Counted from the stretch's first letter, positions 1 through 6,402 are shown. The stretch is DNA of 12,049 nt from Candidatus Uhrbacteria bacterium RIFCSPHIGHO2_02_FULL_57_19 (GCA_001791115.1 MGDZ01000052.1:1-12049), one strand, 5' to 3'. Notes: generated by a model not told the origin, from the sequence alone. Made by a program: numbers and translations.

Positions 1-1167
1 ATCCGACTCGGAAAGCGCACCGAGAGCCGATCGCCCCTCATTAAAGAATTTATCCCGCTCGCCGAACTCCGCGACATTCGTTTTGCCGCCTGGGACATTT
101 TTCCAGATTCCGCGTACGAAGCCGCAAAAAAGGCGGGGGTTCTCGACGAGCGGCATCTGGAACCGGTTCGTGACGCGCTCGAATCGCTTCGTCCGATGCC
201 CGGCGTCTTTGAACAGCAGTACGTGAAGCGCCTCCATGGAACGCACGTCAAATCCTGGTCAACCAAGATGGACGCGGCGGAACAGGTGATGGCGGATATC
301 CGCAATTTTCAGAGCTCGAGCGGATGCAAGCGGCTGGTGATGATCTGTGTCAGCTCGACCGAGACGTATCTCGAATCTGGCCCGGTTCACGCAACGATTC
401 CAGCATTCGAAGACGGACTCCGGCGGAACGATCCGGGAATCGCGCCTTCAATGATCTACGCCTACGCGGCATTGAAGCTAGGGATTCCGTTCGCAAACGG
501 CGCGCCGAACCTCACCGTAGACATTCCAGCGCTCCGAGAACTCGCGAAATCGACCGGCGTCCCCATTGCCGGAAAAGACCTAAAGACCGGCCAGACACTC
601 ATGAAAACCATCATCGCGCCGGGACTCAAAGCCCGCATGCTCGGCCTCCGCGGCTGGTTCTCGACCAACATTCTCGGCAACCGCGACGGCGAGGTGCTCG
701 ACGATCCGGGCTCGTTCGAGACCAAAGAGAAGAGCAAGCTCTCGGTGCTCGAGTACATCCTCCAGCCGAAACTCTACCCGAAGCTGTATGCCAATCTTTC
801 CCACATCGTGCGCATCATCTATTACCCGCCGGTGGGGGACAACAAGGAGGGATGGGACAATATCGACATCACCGGCTGGATGGGATACCCGATGCAGATC
901 AAGATCAACTTTCTCTGCCGCGATTCCATCCTGGCCGCGCCGCTTCTCCTCGACATCGCCAGGTTCCTCGATCTGACAAAGCGCGCCGGACTCTCCGGCA
1001 TCCAAGAGTGGCTATCCTTCTATTTTAAGAGTCCGATGTCTGCGCCCGGACTTTATCCGGAACATGACTTGTTCATCCAGCAGATGAAACTCAAGAACAC
1101 TCTGCGCTGGATGATGGGGGAGCCGGTGATAACCCATTTGGGGATGGATTATTATGGAGAGGATTGA
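1..1167 (+). CDS. ino1: myo-inositol-1-phosphate synthase, 5' truncated by window edge
   Basis: This enzyme converts glucose 6-phosphate to 1D-myo-inositol 3-phosphate using bound NAD, the committed step to inositol and inositol lipids. The reading frame is open from base 1 through residue 388 to TGA at 1165-1167, so the true start lies upstream; the ATG at 196 is internal. Family landmarks visible in order are SSTETY (about residue 118), GKDLKTGQTLMKT (about 190), LGNRDGEVL followed by a Lys-rich KEKSK stretch (about 222-245), and DSILAAPLLLDIA (about 308). The last is the conserved C-terminal block. Bacterial and archaeal homologues are usually around 360-440 residues, so only the N-terminal Rossmann nucleotide-binding part is missing. 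The next gene begins 3 bases after the stop, which implies one transcript and suggests inositol feeds the glycoconjugate made by the following glycosyltransferases (inference). Family assignment is firm. Confidence 0.93.
   Translation: MRLGKRTESRSPLIKEFIPLAELRDIRFAAWDIFPDSAYEAAKKAGVLDERHLEPVRDALESLRPMPGVFEQQYVKRLHGTHVKSWSTKMDAAEQVMADIRNFQSSSGCKRLVMICVSSTETYLESGPVHATIPAFEDGLRRNDPGIAPSMIYAYAALKLGIPFANGAPNLTVDIPALRELAKSTGVPIAGKDLKTGQTLMKTIIAPGLKARMLGLRGWFSTNILGNRDGEVLDDPGSFETKEKSKLSVLEYILQPKLYPKLYANLSHIVRIIYYPPVGDNKEGWDNIDITGWMGYPMQIKINFLCRDSILAAPLLLDIARFLDLTKRAGLSGIQEWLSFYFKSPMSAPGLYPEHDLFIQQMKLKNTLRWMMGEPVITHLGMDYYGED
1156..1162 (+). promoter_or_regulatory. Shine-Dalgarno site for the WaaE-like glycosyltransferase
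   Basis: GGAGAGG lies within the last codons of the inositol-phosphate synthase gene, 8 bases before the ATG at 1171. It supports that start and translational coupling. It is the clearest ribosome-binding site in the left block; the next two genes have none. Confidence 0.7.
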
Positions 1168-1170
1168 TCC

Positions 1171-2004
1171 ATGAAGATTCCCGCGACCGCCTACGTGCTC
1201 ACCTTGAATTCCGCCGCCACCCTGCCCGCATGCTTAGAGAGCCTGCGGGACTTTGATGATATTCTGGTGCTCGACGGGAACTCGACGGACGGGACGCGGG
1301 AGATTGCCGAGCGGGCAGGCGCGCGCGTCATCCCGCAGGGCGACGATCCGACGCCGAACCGGCGGATTGAGAATTTTACAGAAGTTCGAGAGCGTGCTTT
1401 TGAAGCCGCGCGGCATGATTGGATTTTTCAGCTTGACTCGGACGAGGTTGCGTTGACCGAGGTCGTGGAATCCGTCCGGGAGATTGTTTCAGGCGACGAT
1501 CGGATGACGACGGCGCGCTTCCGGCGTCTGGCGGTGGTCAATGGCCGGATCGTCCGCTACGCCTACTTCTATCCGGAGTGGTGCCTGCGCCTGGTGCATC
1601 GGGGAAGCGGCATCGCTTGGAATCGCAACCGCGCGGTCCACGAGCGATTGATGCTCCCGCCGGACGTGCGCGTCATTGACAGAAGCGGCGAGATTTTGCA
1701 GTCCTGGCCGTCCCTTTCCGAATGTCGGGCCAAGGATCGCCGGTATCTGACGCTGGCCACCCGTCCGCTTATGGCCGGGGATGTCCGAATCGGCAAAATA
1801 ACGCGCGCCGCCGCAGTGAACGTGGCTAAGGGCTTCTATGTCGCCGAAAAGATCGCCGCGATTCATCTGGCCAGGAAGCCGGACACCCTTCCTCTCGCCT
1901 ATCATCTGCGCTTCCCGGCTTACCATTTTTCATTCGCCGCCCGCCTCGCCATGCTTGCCGCTCGTCGCCTGACTACCCACTACTCACTATCCACTATTGA
2001 CTAA
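1171..2004 (+). CDS. family 2 glycosyltransferase, WaaE/KdtX-like
   Basis: The 277-residue protein opens with a GT-A glycosyltransferase fold: AYVLTLNSAATLPACLESL at residues 7-25, then the nucleotide-sugar motif LDGNSTDGT (about 34-42), an AGARV strand, and the metal-site motif QLDSDE (about 87-92). This order matches the WaaE/KdtX branch of GT2, which adds sugars such as glucose to lipopolysaccharide inner core; here the acceptor is unknown. It has no clear membrane helix, so it is probably cytoplasmic or peripheral. Its start has a good ribosome-binding site. The final ten or so residues (TTHYSLSTID) are encoded by a 7-bp tandem array that runs on to the asnB start codon. This tail is therefore probably not conserved and may be a repeat-derived extension. 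Family call is firm; donor and acceptor are not determinable. Confidence 0.85.
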   Translation: MKIPATAYVLTLNSAATLPACLESLRDFDDILVLDGNSTDGTREIAERAGARVIPQGDDPTPNRRIENFTEVRERAFEAARHDWIFQLDSDEVALTEVVESVREIVSGDDRMTTARFRRLAVVNGRIVRYAYFYPEWCLRLVHRGSGIAWNRNRAVHERLMLPPDVRVIDRSGEILQSWPSLSECRAKDRRYLTLATRPLMAGDVRIGKITRAAAVNVAKGFYVAEKIAAIHLARKPDTLPLAYHLRFPAYHFSFAARLAMLAARRLTTHYSLSTID

Positions 2005-2008
2005 CGAC
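1972..2008 (+). repeat. imperfect heptamer tandem array before asnB
   Basis: Five 7-bp units, ACTACCC, ACTACTC, ACTATCC, ACTATTG and ACTAACG, are followed by AC and then directly by the asnB ATG at 2009. All share ACTA at the same phase. The array contains the TAA stop (2002-2004) of the upstream glycosyltransferase and leaves no room for a Shine-Dalgarno sequence before asnB. Confidence 0.85.
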
Positions 2009-3820
2009 ATGTGCGGGATTAATGGATTTACTTTTGAAGATCAGAGGTTGATTGATCAGATGAACCAGCGGACCGCGCACCGCGGTCCGGACGACACAGG
2101 TACGTTCGTGGCGGACGGTGTCTCGCTCGGGCATAACCGCCTGAGCATCATTGATCTCTCTCCGCGCGGACATCAGCCGATGGAGTCCGCGGACAAACGA
2201 TTCGTCATCGTTTTCAACGGAGAGATCTACAATTACAAAGACGTTCGGAAGGAACTTGAGTCGCAGGGCGGCGGATTTCGATCGGAGACGGACACCGAGG
2301 CCATCCTCGAAGGGTACGCGCGGTGGGGGAAAGAGGTTCTTCAGAAATTGAATGGAATTTTCGCTTTGGCCATCTACGACCGCCGCGAACGAGAGCTCTT
2401 TCTTGCCAGGGATCGGATGGGAGTGAAGCCGCTTTACTATTGGACTGGCGGCCAACAATTGGTCTTTTCATCCGAAATCAAAGCGATCCTGACGCACGAC
2501 GTCCCGCGCCGCGTGGATACGGACGCGCTCGGGATATATCTGCGCATCGGCTATGTGCCTGCGCCGCGAACCATGTTCGAGGGCATCAAAAAATTTCCCG
2601 CCGCTTCCTGCGCGACGGTCCGCGGAGACGAGATGCGTATTGAGCGATACTGGGCGATTCCCGACGAGCCGATGCTCTCCGACCGCGCGGAAGCGACCGA
2701 GCGCCTGCGTTTGCTGGCCGAAGAGTCAATCCGCAGCCAGCTCGTCTCCGATCGTCCGGTGGGCGTGTTTCTCTCCGGCGGACTCGATTCAAGCGCTGTG
2801 CTCGGAGTGGTGCGGGAAGCGATGCCCGGAATGGTAAAAACCTTTTCCGTCGGCTTCAAAGCGAATCTGGAGGAAGAGAAGTACAACGCCGATTTCGAGC
2901 TGGCGCGGCAGACGGCGAAGTATTGGGGAACCGATCATCACGAACTGGTCATCTCGGGTAAAGACGTCGCCGACGCGCTTGACGACGTTGTCTGGCATCT
3001 GGACGAGCCGGTGGCCAACCTGACCTCGGCGGCTATCATGCTGCTTTCGCGTGAGTCGAAAAAATCAGTAGCAGTCGTCCTCGGCGGCGATGGGGGAGAC
3101 GAGCTTTTCGGCGGCTATCCCCGCCACGCGCTCTCCGCGTTCGTGAGCCGATTGGGATTCTTTCGATCATTCACGAGAAGCCGTGCTCTTTCATCTCGTC
3201 CCGGCGCAGAGCGTTACCTCGCCTTCCACGCCGCGCGCGAAGAGGCTGTTAGCGGAGTTACTTCACCTCTTCTGCATGATCGCCGGCCGCTCGAAGAGTA
3301 TGCTCGGTCGATCGAACCGTCCGACCATCGCGATCCCGAAGCGGGATTCATGCGCATGGATTGGTCGTCGTGGCTCCCCGACGAGTCATTGCTCCGGACC
3401 GACAAGATGAGCATGGCCGCCGGACTCGAGGCGCGCGTGCCGATCCTTGATCACCGGATGGTTGAACTCTCCGCTCGCATTCCGACATCCTGGAAGATCC
3501 GAAGGGCGATTCTTGCGCCCTGGGGAGGGGCCGAGGGCAAAGTTATCTGGAAGGAAGCGATGTCCCGCTATCTGCCGGCGCATATTTTGAACGAACCCAA
3601 ACGCGGCTGGTTCTCCCCGACATCCAAGTGGCTGCGCGCGGAACTTAAACCGGTTGGCGACGAGATTTTTTTTGGCGGCAACTTGTCGAAGGAGTATTTT
3701 GATCAAAAAGAGCTTGCCGACCTCTGGAACGAGCACTGTTCCGTCCGGGCGAATCATTCCGTTATTCTCTCACGCGTGTTGATGTTCGAACTTTGGCACG
3801 ATCAGTTCATGAATGCTTGA
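2009..3820 (+). CDS. asnB: asparagine synthetase, glutamine-hydrolysing (AsnB type)
   Basis: The 603-residue protein makes asparagine from aspartate, ATP and glutamine, or in glycan clusters may amidate a sugar or peptide carboxyl. The start is set at ATG 2009 rather than TTG 1997 because the mature N-terminus must be Cys (MCGINGF): this Cys is the glutaminase nucleophile. The N-terminal class II amidotransferase domain (1 to about 190) shows HRGPDDTG, GHNRLSIIDL, FNGEIYN and ETDTEAI. The C-terminal synthetase domain has the pyrophosphate-binding loop SGGLDSS at 256-262, a second GGDGGDELFGGYPRH motif, and DKMSMAAGLEARVP. All catalytic motifs are intact and the length is typical of the larger AsnB homologues in polysaccharide loci. 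It sits between two glycosyltransferases. It lacks a ribosome-binding site; a heptamer array abuts its start and another begins at its stop. A decayed paralogue fragment lies at 7498-7733. Confidence 0.95.
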   Translation: MCGINGFTFEDQRLIDQMNQRTAHRGPDDTGTFVADGVSLGHNRLSIIDLSPRGHQPMESADKRFVIVFNGEIYNYKDVRKELESQGGGFRSETDTEAILEGYARWGKEVLQKLNGIFALAIYDRRERELFLARDRMGVKPLYYWTGGQQLVFSSEIKAILTHDVPRRVDTDALGIYLRIGYVPAPRTMFEGIKKFPAASCATVRGDEMRIERYWAIPDEPMLSDRAEATERLRLLAEESIRSQLVSDRPVGVFLSGGLDSSAVLGVVREAMPGMVKTFSVGFKANLEEEKYNADFELARQTAKYWGTDHHELVISGKDVADALDDVVWHLDEPVANLTSAAIMLLSRESKKSVAVVLGGDGGDELFGGYPRHALSAFVSRLGFFRSFTRSRALSSRPGAERYLAFHAAREEAVSGVTSPLLHDRRPLEEYARSIEPSDHRDPEAGFMRMDWSSWLPDESLLRTDKMSMAAGLEARVPILDHRMVELSARIPTSWKIRRAILAPWGGAEGKVIWKEAMSRYLPAHILNEPKRGWFSPTSKWLRAELKPVGDEIFFGGNLSKEYFDQKELADLWNEHCSVRANHSVILSRVLMFELWHDQFMNA

Positions 3821-3857
3821 ACCTTGAACCTCGAACCTAGAACCTAGAACCTTCGAA
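3817..3857 (+). repeat. imperfect heptamer tandem array before the second glycosyltransferase
   Basis: Units are TTGAACC, TTGAACC, TCGAACC, TAGAACC, TAGAACC and a partial TTCGAA, ending directly at ATG 3858. The consensus is TnGAACC. The asnB stop codon (TGA 3818-3820) is inside the first unit. No Shine-Dalgarno sequence precedes the next gene. The architecture is the same as the array at 1972-2008, with an unrelated unit sequence. Confidence 0.9.
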
Positions 3858-4556
3858 ATGACCTACTCCTTCATCATCCCGGCCTACAACGAAGAGAAAA
3901 CCATCCGCGCTGCCGCGGAGCGGGTGCGTTCCTACGCCGAAGGGTTGGACGGTGATTTTGAGATTATCATCGTTGATGACGGATCGTCTGATGGAACGGC
4001 GCGGATCGCCTCGGAACTGGCGGAAGCGGAACCGCGGTTGCGGTTGATCCGTCTGCCGGAGAATCGGGGCAAGGGCGCGGCGGTCAAGGCTGGCATGCTG
4101 GCCGCGACCGGGGAATGGCGGATTTTTCTTGACGCCGACCTTTCGACGCTGCCGGAAGAATTCGAGTGGTTCCGAACCCATCTTGCGTCGCACGACATCA
4201 TCATCGGGAGCCGCGCGCTCCGAGAATCACGGGTGTTGATTCATCAGCCGTTCCTCCGCGAATACTCGGGAAAGCTGTTCAACCTGGCGGTGAAGACCAT
4301 CGTCGGGCTGCCGTTCCACGACACCCAGTGCGGATTCAAGGCGTTCCATGCGCGGACCATCGGGCTCTTTGAAAGGCAAGAGCTCCACGGCTGGGCGTTT
4401 GACGTGGAGCTTCTGGCGAATGCGGTGAAGCGCGGGTTTCGAGTGGCGGAGGTTCCGATCACCTGGAGGAACGATCCGACAACCACCGTGAAGACCGGCG
4501 CGGCTCTCCGGACGGTCGGAGACCTCTTTCGCATCCGCCGCCGGATTCAGAATTGA
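3858..4556 (+). CDS. family 2 glycosyltransferase, dolichyl-phosphate sugar synthase-like
   Basis: The 232-residue GT-A enzyme resembles Alg5/DPM1-type synthases that move glucose or mannose from a nucleotide sugar to a polyprenyl phosphate on the cytoplasmic face of the membrane. Visible motifs are SFIIPAYNEEKTI (4-16), VDDGSSDGT (about 39-47), ENRGKGAAVKAGM (about 73-85), the metal-binding DADLS (about 97-101), the QCGFKAF block typical of this branch (about 156-162), and WAFDVELL before the C-terminal EVPITW. It ends without the C-terminal membrane helices found in some relatives, so it would be a soluble or peripheral form. It follows asnB after a 37-base gap filled by a heptamer array. 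A lipid-linked sugar made here could be the donor for surface glycan assembly (inference). Confidence 0.85.
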   Translation: MTYSFIIPAYNEEKTIRAAAERVRSYAEGLDGDFEIIIVDDGSSDGTARIASELAEAEPRLRLIRLPENRGKGAAVKAGMLAATGEWRIFLDADLSTLPEEFEWFRTHLASHDIIIGSRALRESRVLIHQPFLREYSGKLFNLAVKTIVGLPFHDTQCGFKAFHARTIGLFERQELHGWAFDVELLANAVKRGFRVAEVPITWRNDPTTTVKTGAALRTVGDLFRIRRRIQN

Positions 4557-4722
4557 TAGTCGAGAATGACCGGGAAACGATCGAGAACACGGAGAACCAT
4601 TGGTCGGAGATAGGAGAACGTCTCCATGCTTAACTCCTCTCCAGATCGTACCGTTCCATCGCACGCAGAGGGGTATATATCCCGAAAGCAAACAGAAAGA
4701 AGCGACTCCTAGGCATTTTCCG
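4557..4722 (+). other. spacer between the glycosyltransferase and the insertion sequence
   Basis: This stretch of about 165 bases has no credible gene. It contains a small hairpin, GGAGA-ACG-TCTCC at 4613-4625, without a T-run, so it is not a convincing terminator. No promoter could be assigned. Confidence 0.5.
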
Positions 4723-4727
4723 TGAAT
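4723..4727 (+). repeat. target-site duplication, left copy
   Basis: TGAAT here is repeated at 5815-5819 on the other side of the element. The next base (T) also matches, so the duplication may be 5 or 6 bp. Confidence 0.75.
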
Positions 4728-4756
4728 TGCATAAGCTCAAACACATCCTGGACTCC
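4728..4756 (+). repeat. left terminal inverted repeat of the IS481-type element
   Basis: It starts TGCAT and ends with the 15-base core CACATCCTGGACTCC (4742-4756), which is perfectly complementary to the right end. The outer part matches only loosely and differs by one base in length. Confidence 0.8.
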
Positions 4757-4773
4757 CTAGAACCCTAGGGAGT
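4752..4773 (+). promoter_or_regulatory. perfect hairpin at the left end of the insertion sequence
   Basis: ACTCCCTAG (4752-4760) pairs with CTAGGGAGT (4765-4773) around an AACC loop. The stem overlaps the inner inverted repeat, buries a GGGAG sequence, and ends exactly at the ATG at 4774. In a transcript entering from outside, it would block initiation at that ATG. This resembles the protective hairpins known near the ends of several insertion sequences. Confidence 0.65.
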
Positions 4774-4848
4774 ATGCAGATACATCGAGTTTCATACGGT
4801 GTCCGTGGCTTTGTCAGGCTCCACAACTACGCCATACGCTGGAGTCGT

Positions 4849-5817
4849 ATGGTCACCGACGAAGCAAAACGACGAGCCAGGATTCTGTCCTTTTGGAAGA
4901 AGTATGGCCTTGCTGCGACACGAGAGGCATTCGGGGTTGGTCGAAGCACCTTGTTCGTCTGGCAGGCACGACAACGGGCCGGAGATGGCGGTTTCGAGTC
5001 ACTGAATCCGGCATCGCGACGACCGAAGACCTTCCGCAGGTCGTCCTTCTCACCGGAGGTCGTCTCCGAGATCCGTCGCATCCGAACAGCACACCCGAAT
5101 CTCGGCAAAGAGAAGGTTCACGCGCTCCTCGCCCCCTTCTGCGCGAGGAGGGGCGTCCTCTTTCCTTCGATCGCCACGATCGGCAGAATCATTGCAGCCG
5201 CATCGGACAAGATGCGCACGTTCCCGACGAAGGTCAGGCATGATGGGCGAATTGTTTCAAGAAAGCGGCAAAAGAGAGTCAGAAAGCCGAAACAGTTCAT
5301 CGCCACCCACCCGGGTCACTGCCTCGCCTTCGACACGGTCGAGAGGATCATCCATGGCTCGAGACGCTACATCGTGACCGGCACCGACCTCTACTCGCGG
5401 TTCTCCTTTGCTTTCGCGACACGAAGCCATGCCTCTGCCGCGGCGACACAGTTCTTCCGGGCGATTCAACAGTTGTTTCCTCATCCGATCCAGCATATCC
5501 TCACCGACAACGGGAGTGAGTTCATGAAGCACTTCGACGAAGAGGTCCGACGCTTGCACAAGACCCACTGGCACACCTACCCAAAGACCCCGAAGATGAA
5601 TGCACACTGCGAACGGTTCAACAGGACTATCCAGGAGGAATTCGTCGATTACCACGCACCGGAGCTTTTGAACCCGGCATCCTTCAACCGAAAGCTGGCC
5701 GCATACCTTTCCTGGTACAATGGCGAACGTCCGCACTGGTCCCTCGGTCTCAAATCCCCAGTCCAGTACCTCATTGAAAATCACCCGGAGTCCAGGATGT
5801 GGTGGACGGATACATGA
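4849..5817 (+). CDS. IS481-family DDE transposase
   Basis: This is the cut-or-copy enzyme of the surrounding element. The protein from ATG 4849 is 322 residues; an in-frame ATG at 4774 would add 25. I prefer 4849 because it starts as transposases of this type do (MVTDEAKRR then a helix-turn-helix, AATREAFGVGRSTLFVW) and GGAG sits 4 bases upstream, whereas 4774 abuts a strong hairpin. An integrase core follows. Counting from the 4774 start, the catalytic residues are Asp187 (AFDTVE), Asp245 (TDNGSEF) and Glu280 (NAHCERFNRTIQEE). The D-to-E spacing of 35 is as expected for IS3/IS481 relatives. The C-terminal WYNGERPHWSLGLKSP block is also typical. All catalytic residues are intact, so it is probably active. 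The stop codon TGA (5815-5817) lies beyond the element's last base, inside the target duplication. Confidence 0.88.
   Translation: MVTDEAKRRARILSFWKKYGLAATREAFGVGRSTLFVWQARQRAGDGGFESLNPASRRPKTFRRSSFSPEVVSEIRRIRTAHPNLGKEKVHALLAPFCARRGVLFPSIATIGRIIAAASDKMRTFPTKVRHDGRIVSRKRQKRVRKPKQFIATHPGHCLAFDTVERIIHGSRRYIVTGTDLYSRFSFAFATRSHASAAATQFFRAIQQLFPHPIQHILTDNGSEFMKHFDEEVRRLHKTHWHTYPKTPKMNAHCERFNRTIQEEFVDYHAPELLNPASFNRKLAAYLSWYNGERPHWSLGLKSPVQYLIENHPESRMWWTDT
5787..5814 (-). repeat. right terminal inverted repeat of the IS481-type element
   Basis: Read inward it starts TGTAT and ends with the same 15-base core as the left end (5787-5801). It also encodes the last residues of the transposase. Confidence 0.8.
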
Positions 5818-5819
5818 AT
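5815..5819 (+). repeat. target-site duplication, right copy
   Basis: TGAAT repeats the sequence at 4723-4727. Its first three bases serve as the transposase stop codon. Confidence 0.75.
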
Positions 5820-5823
5820 TTGA

Positions 5824-6300
5824 ACAATTAAAAATATTTTGTCATACTTGAACTGGTTTATAAAAGCGGTCAAGACAACGCAGCACAATGCCTATCAAAT
5901 CCACTACCATTTCGTCGCACCAGTCAAATATCGCAAGGGTATCCTCGGCAATCTTGACCGCGAGTAGACGTTCCACACAGTCTGCAAAGAAATCGAAGAG
6001 CGTTATTCCATCGAATTCGAGCAAATCGGAATCGACACGAATCACGTCCACTATCTTCTGAGCACAGCCCAAAAGTTCTCTCCATCACAAATCGTCCAGA
6101 TGAGCAAAAGCATCACGGCCAAAGAACTATTCAAGCGTTGTCCTGATCTCCGAAGAGAATTTTGAGGCGGTGAACTCTGGACGGACAATTTCTCTGTGGC
6201 AACGGTTGGCGCAGGAGGGAATCGGGACGTGATTCGTGTCTACGTTGCAAAACAGGGCATGTCCACAAGCCAACTCAAGCTCTACGATTTTAACCATTGA
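5824..6300 (+). pseudogene. tnpA: IS200/IS605-type Y1 (HUH) transposase TnpA, inactivated by two stops
   Basis: Read in the frame of 5884, the translation is a recognisable single-strand transposase. It contains NAYQIHYHFVAPVKYRKGIL, then ERYSIEFEQIG, the metal-binding HVH at 6043-6051, KFSPSQIVQMSKSITAKELFKR, GGELWTDNFSVATVG, and a YVAKQ motif at 6241-6255 whose Tyr is the expected nucleophile. It ends at TGA 6298-6300. Two in-frame stops break it: TAG at 5965-5967, and TGA at 6163-6165 where relatives usually have Trp (EF-W-GGE). There is no frameshift, so decay looks young. No clear ATG is present; TTG at 5839 or 5848 may have been the start. Such enzymes move IS200/IS605 elements through single-stranded DNA hairpins, and three hairpins follow. 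No TnpB/IscB accessory gene is present. Confidence 0.82.
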
Positions 6301-6302
6301 TA

Positions 6303-6323
6303 CCGCGCAGCTCTGTTGCGCGG
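6303..6323 (+). repeat. hairpin directly after the dead TnpA gene
   Basis: CCGCGCA (6303-6309) pairs with TGCGCGG (6317-6323) around a 7-base loop. It lies 2 bases after the tnpA stop and is a candidate subterminal hairpin of the right end of the IS200/IS605-type element. There is no T-run, so it is not an intrinsic terminator. Confidence 0.6.
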
Positions 6324-6341
6324 AGGTTCATTCAAAAGAGG

Positions 6342-6375
6342 CGGCGGGATAAATTCCAAATTTAATTCTCCGCCG
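6342..6375 (+). repeat. long interrupted hairpin
   Basis: CGGCGG (6342-6347) pairs with CCGCCG (6370-6375), and inside it AAATT (6351-6355) pairs with AATTT (6359-6363). An unpaired internal loop separates the two stems. It may belong to the IS200/IS605 end or be a remnant of leader structure; no T-run follows on the + strand. Confidence 0.45.
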
Positions 6376-6379
6376 AAAA

Positions 6380-6402
6380 ACCACCGTGCTTTAGCTCGTG
6401 GT
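6380..6402 (+). repeat. hairpin with GCTTTAGC tip, IS200/IS605-end-like
   Basis: ACCAC (6380-6384) pairs with GTGGT (6398-6402), with an inner GC-TTTA-GC tip and a small internal loop. Imperfect GC stems with a CTTTAG-type loop are common at the ends of IS200/IS605 elements, so this may mark the element's right boundary, just before the next gene at 6425. Confidence 0.45.

Larger units (their letters stand above)
4728..5814 (+). mobile_element. complete IS481-type insertion sequence, 1087 bp
   Basis: The element has ends beginning TGCAT (left) and TGTAT (right, read inward), with 15 perfectly matching inner bases CACATCCTGGACTCC. It is flanked by the direct repeat TGAAT at 4723-4727 and 5815-5819; a sixth shared T makes the exact left boundary ambiguous by one base. 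It carries one DDE transposase gene running left to right and reaching the right end exactly. Length, single reading frame, TGT-type terminus and short target duplication all fit the IS481 family. Intact repeats and an unbroken gene suggest a recent insertion. It landed 9 bases upstream of the open frame of a dead IS200/IS605 transposase, so the two elements are adjacent or nested. Confidence 0.85.

Noticed and set aside
1997..2008. TTG at 1997 as an alternative start for asnB
   Set aside because: It would put four residues before MCGI. The catalytic Cys must be N-terminal after Met removal, so ATG 2009 is the real start.
1972..3857. Heptamer arrays as CRISPR-like repeats
   Set aside because: Units are 7 bp, contiguous and without spacers, and no cas genes are present.
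4227..4691. 154-residue minus-strand frame overlapping the second glycosyltransferase
   Set aside because: It is mostly the antisense shadow of a well-supported GT2 gene, low in complexity and with no recognisable domain.
4753..4770. CTAGAACC inside the insertion sequence resembling the TnGAACC heptamers
   Set aside because: It is a single unit that forms the hairpin loop of the element, not a tandem array; the similarity is most likely chance.
5842..6072. 76-residue minus-strand frame after the insertion sequence
   Set aside because: It is antisense to the clearly recognisable TnpA pseudogene and has no features of its own.
6163..6165. TGA read as Trp (alternative genetic code)
   Set aside because: Other genes in the window use TGG for Trp and terminate at TGA at expected family lengths, and the same frame has a TAG as well, so simple pseudogenisation is the better explanation.
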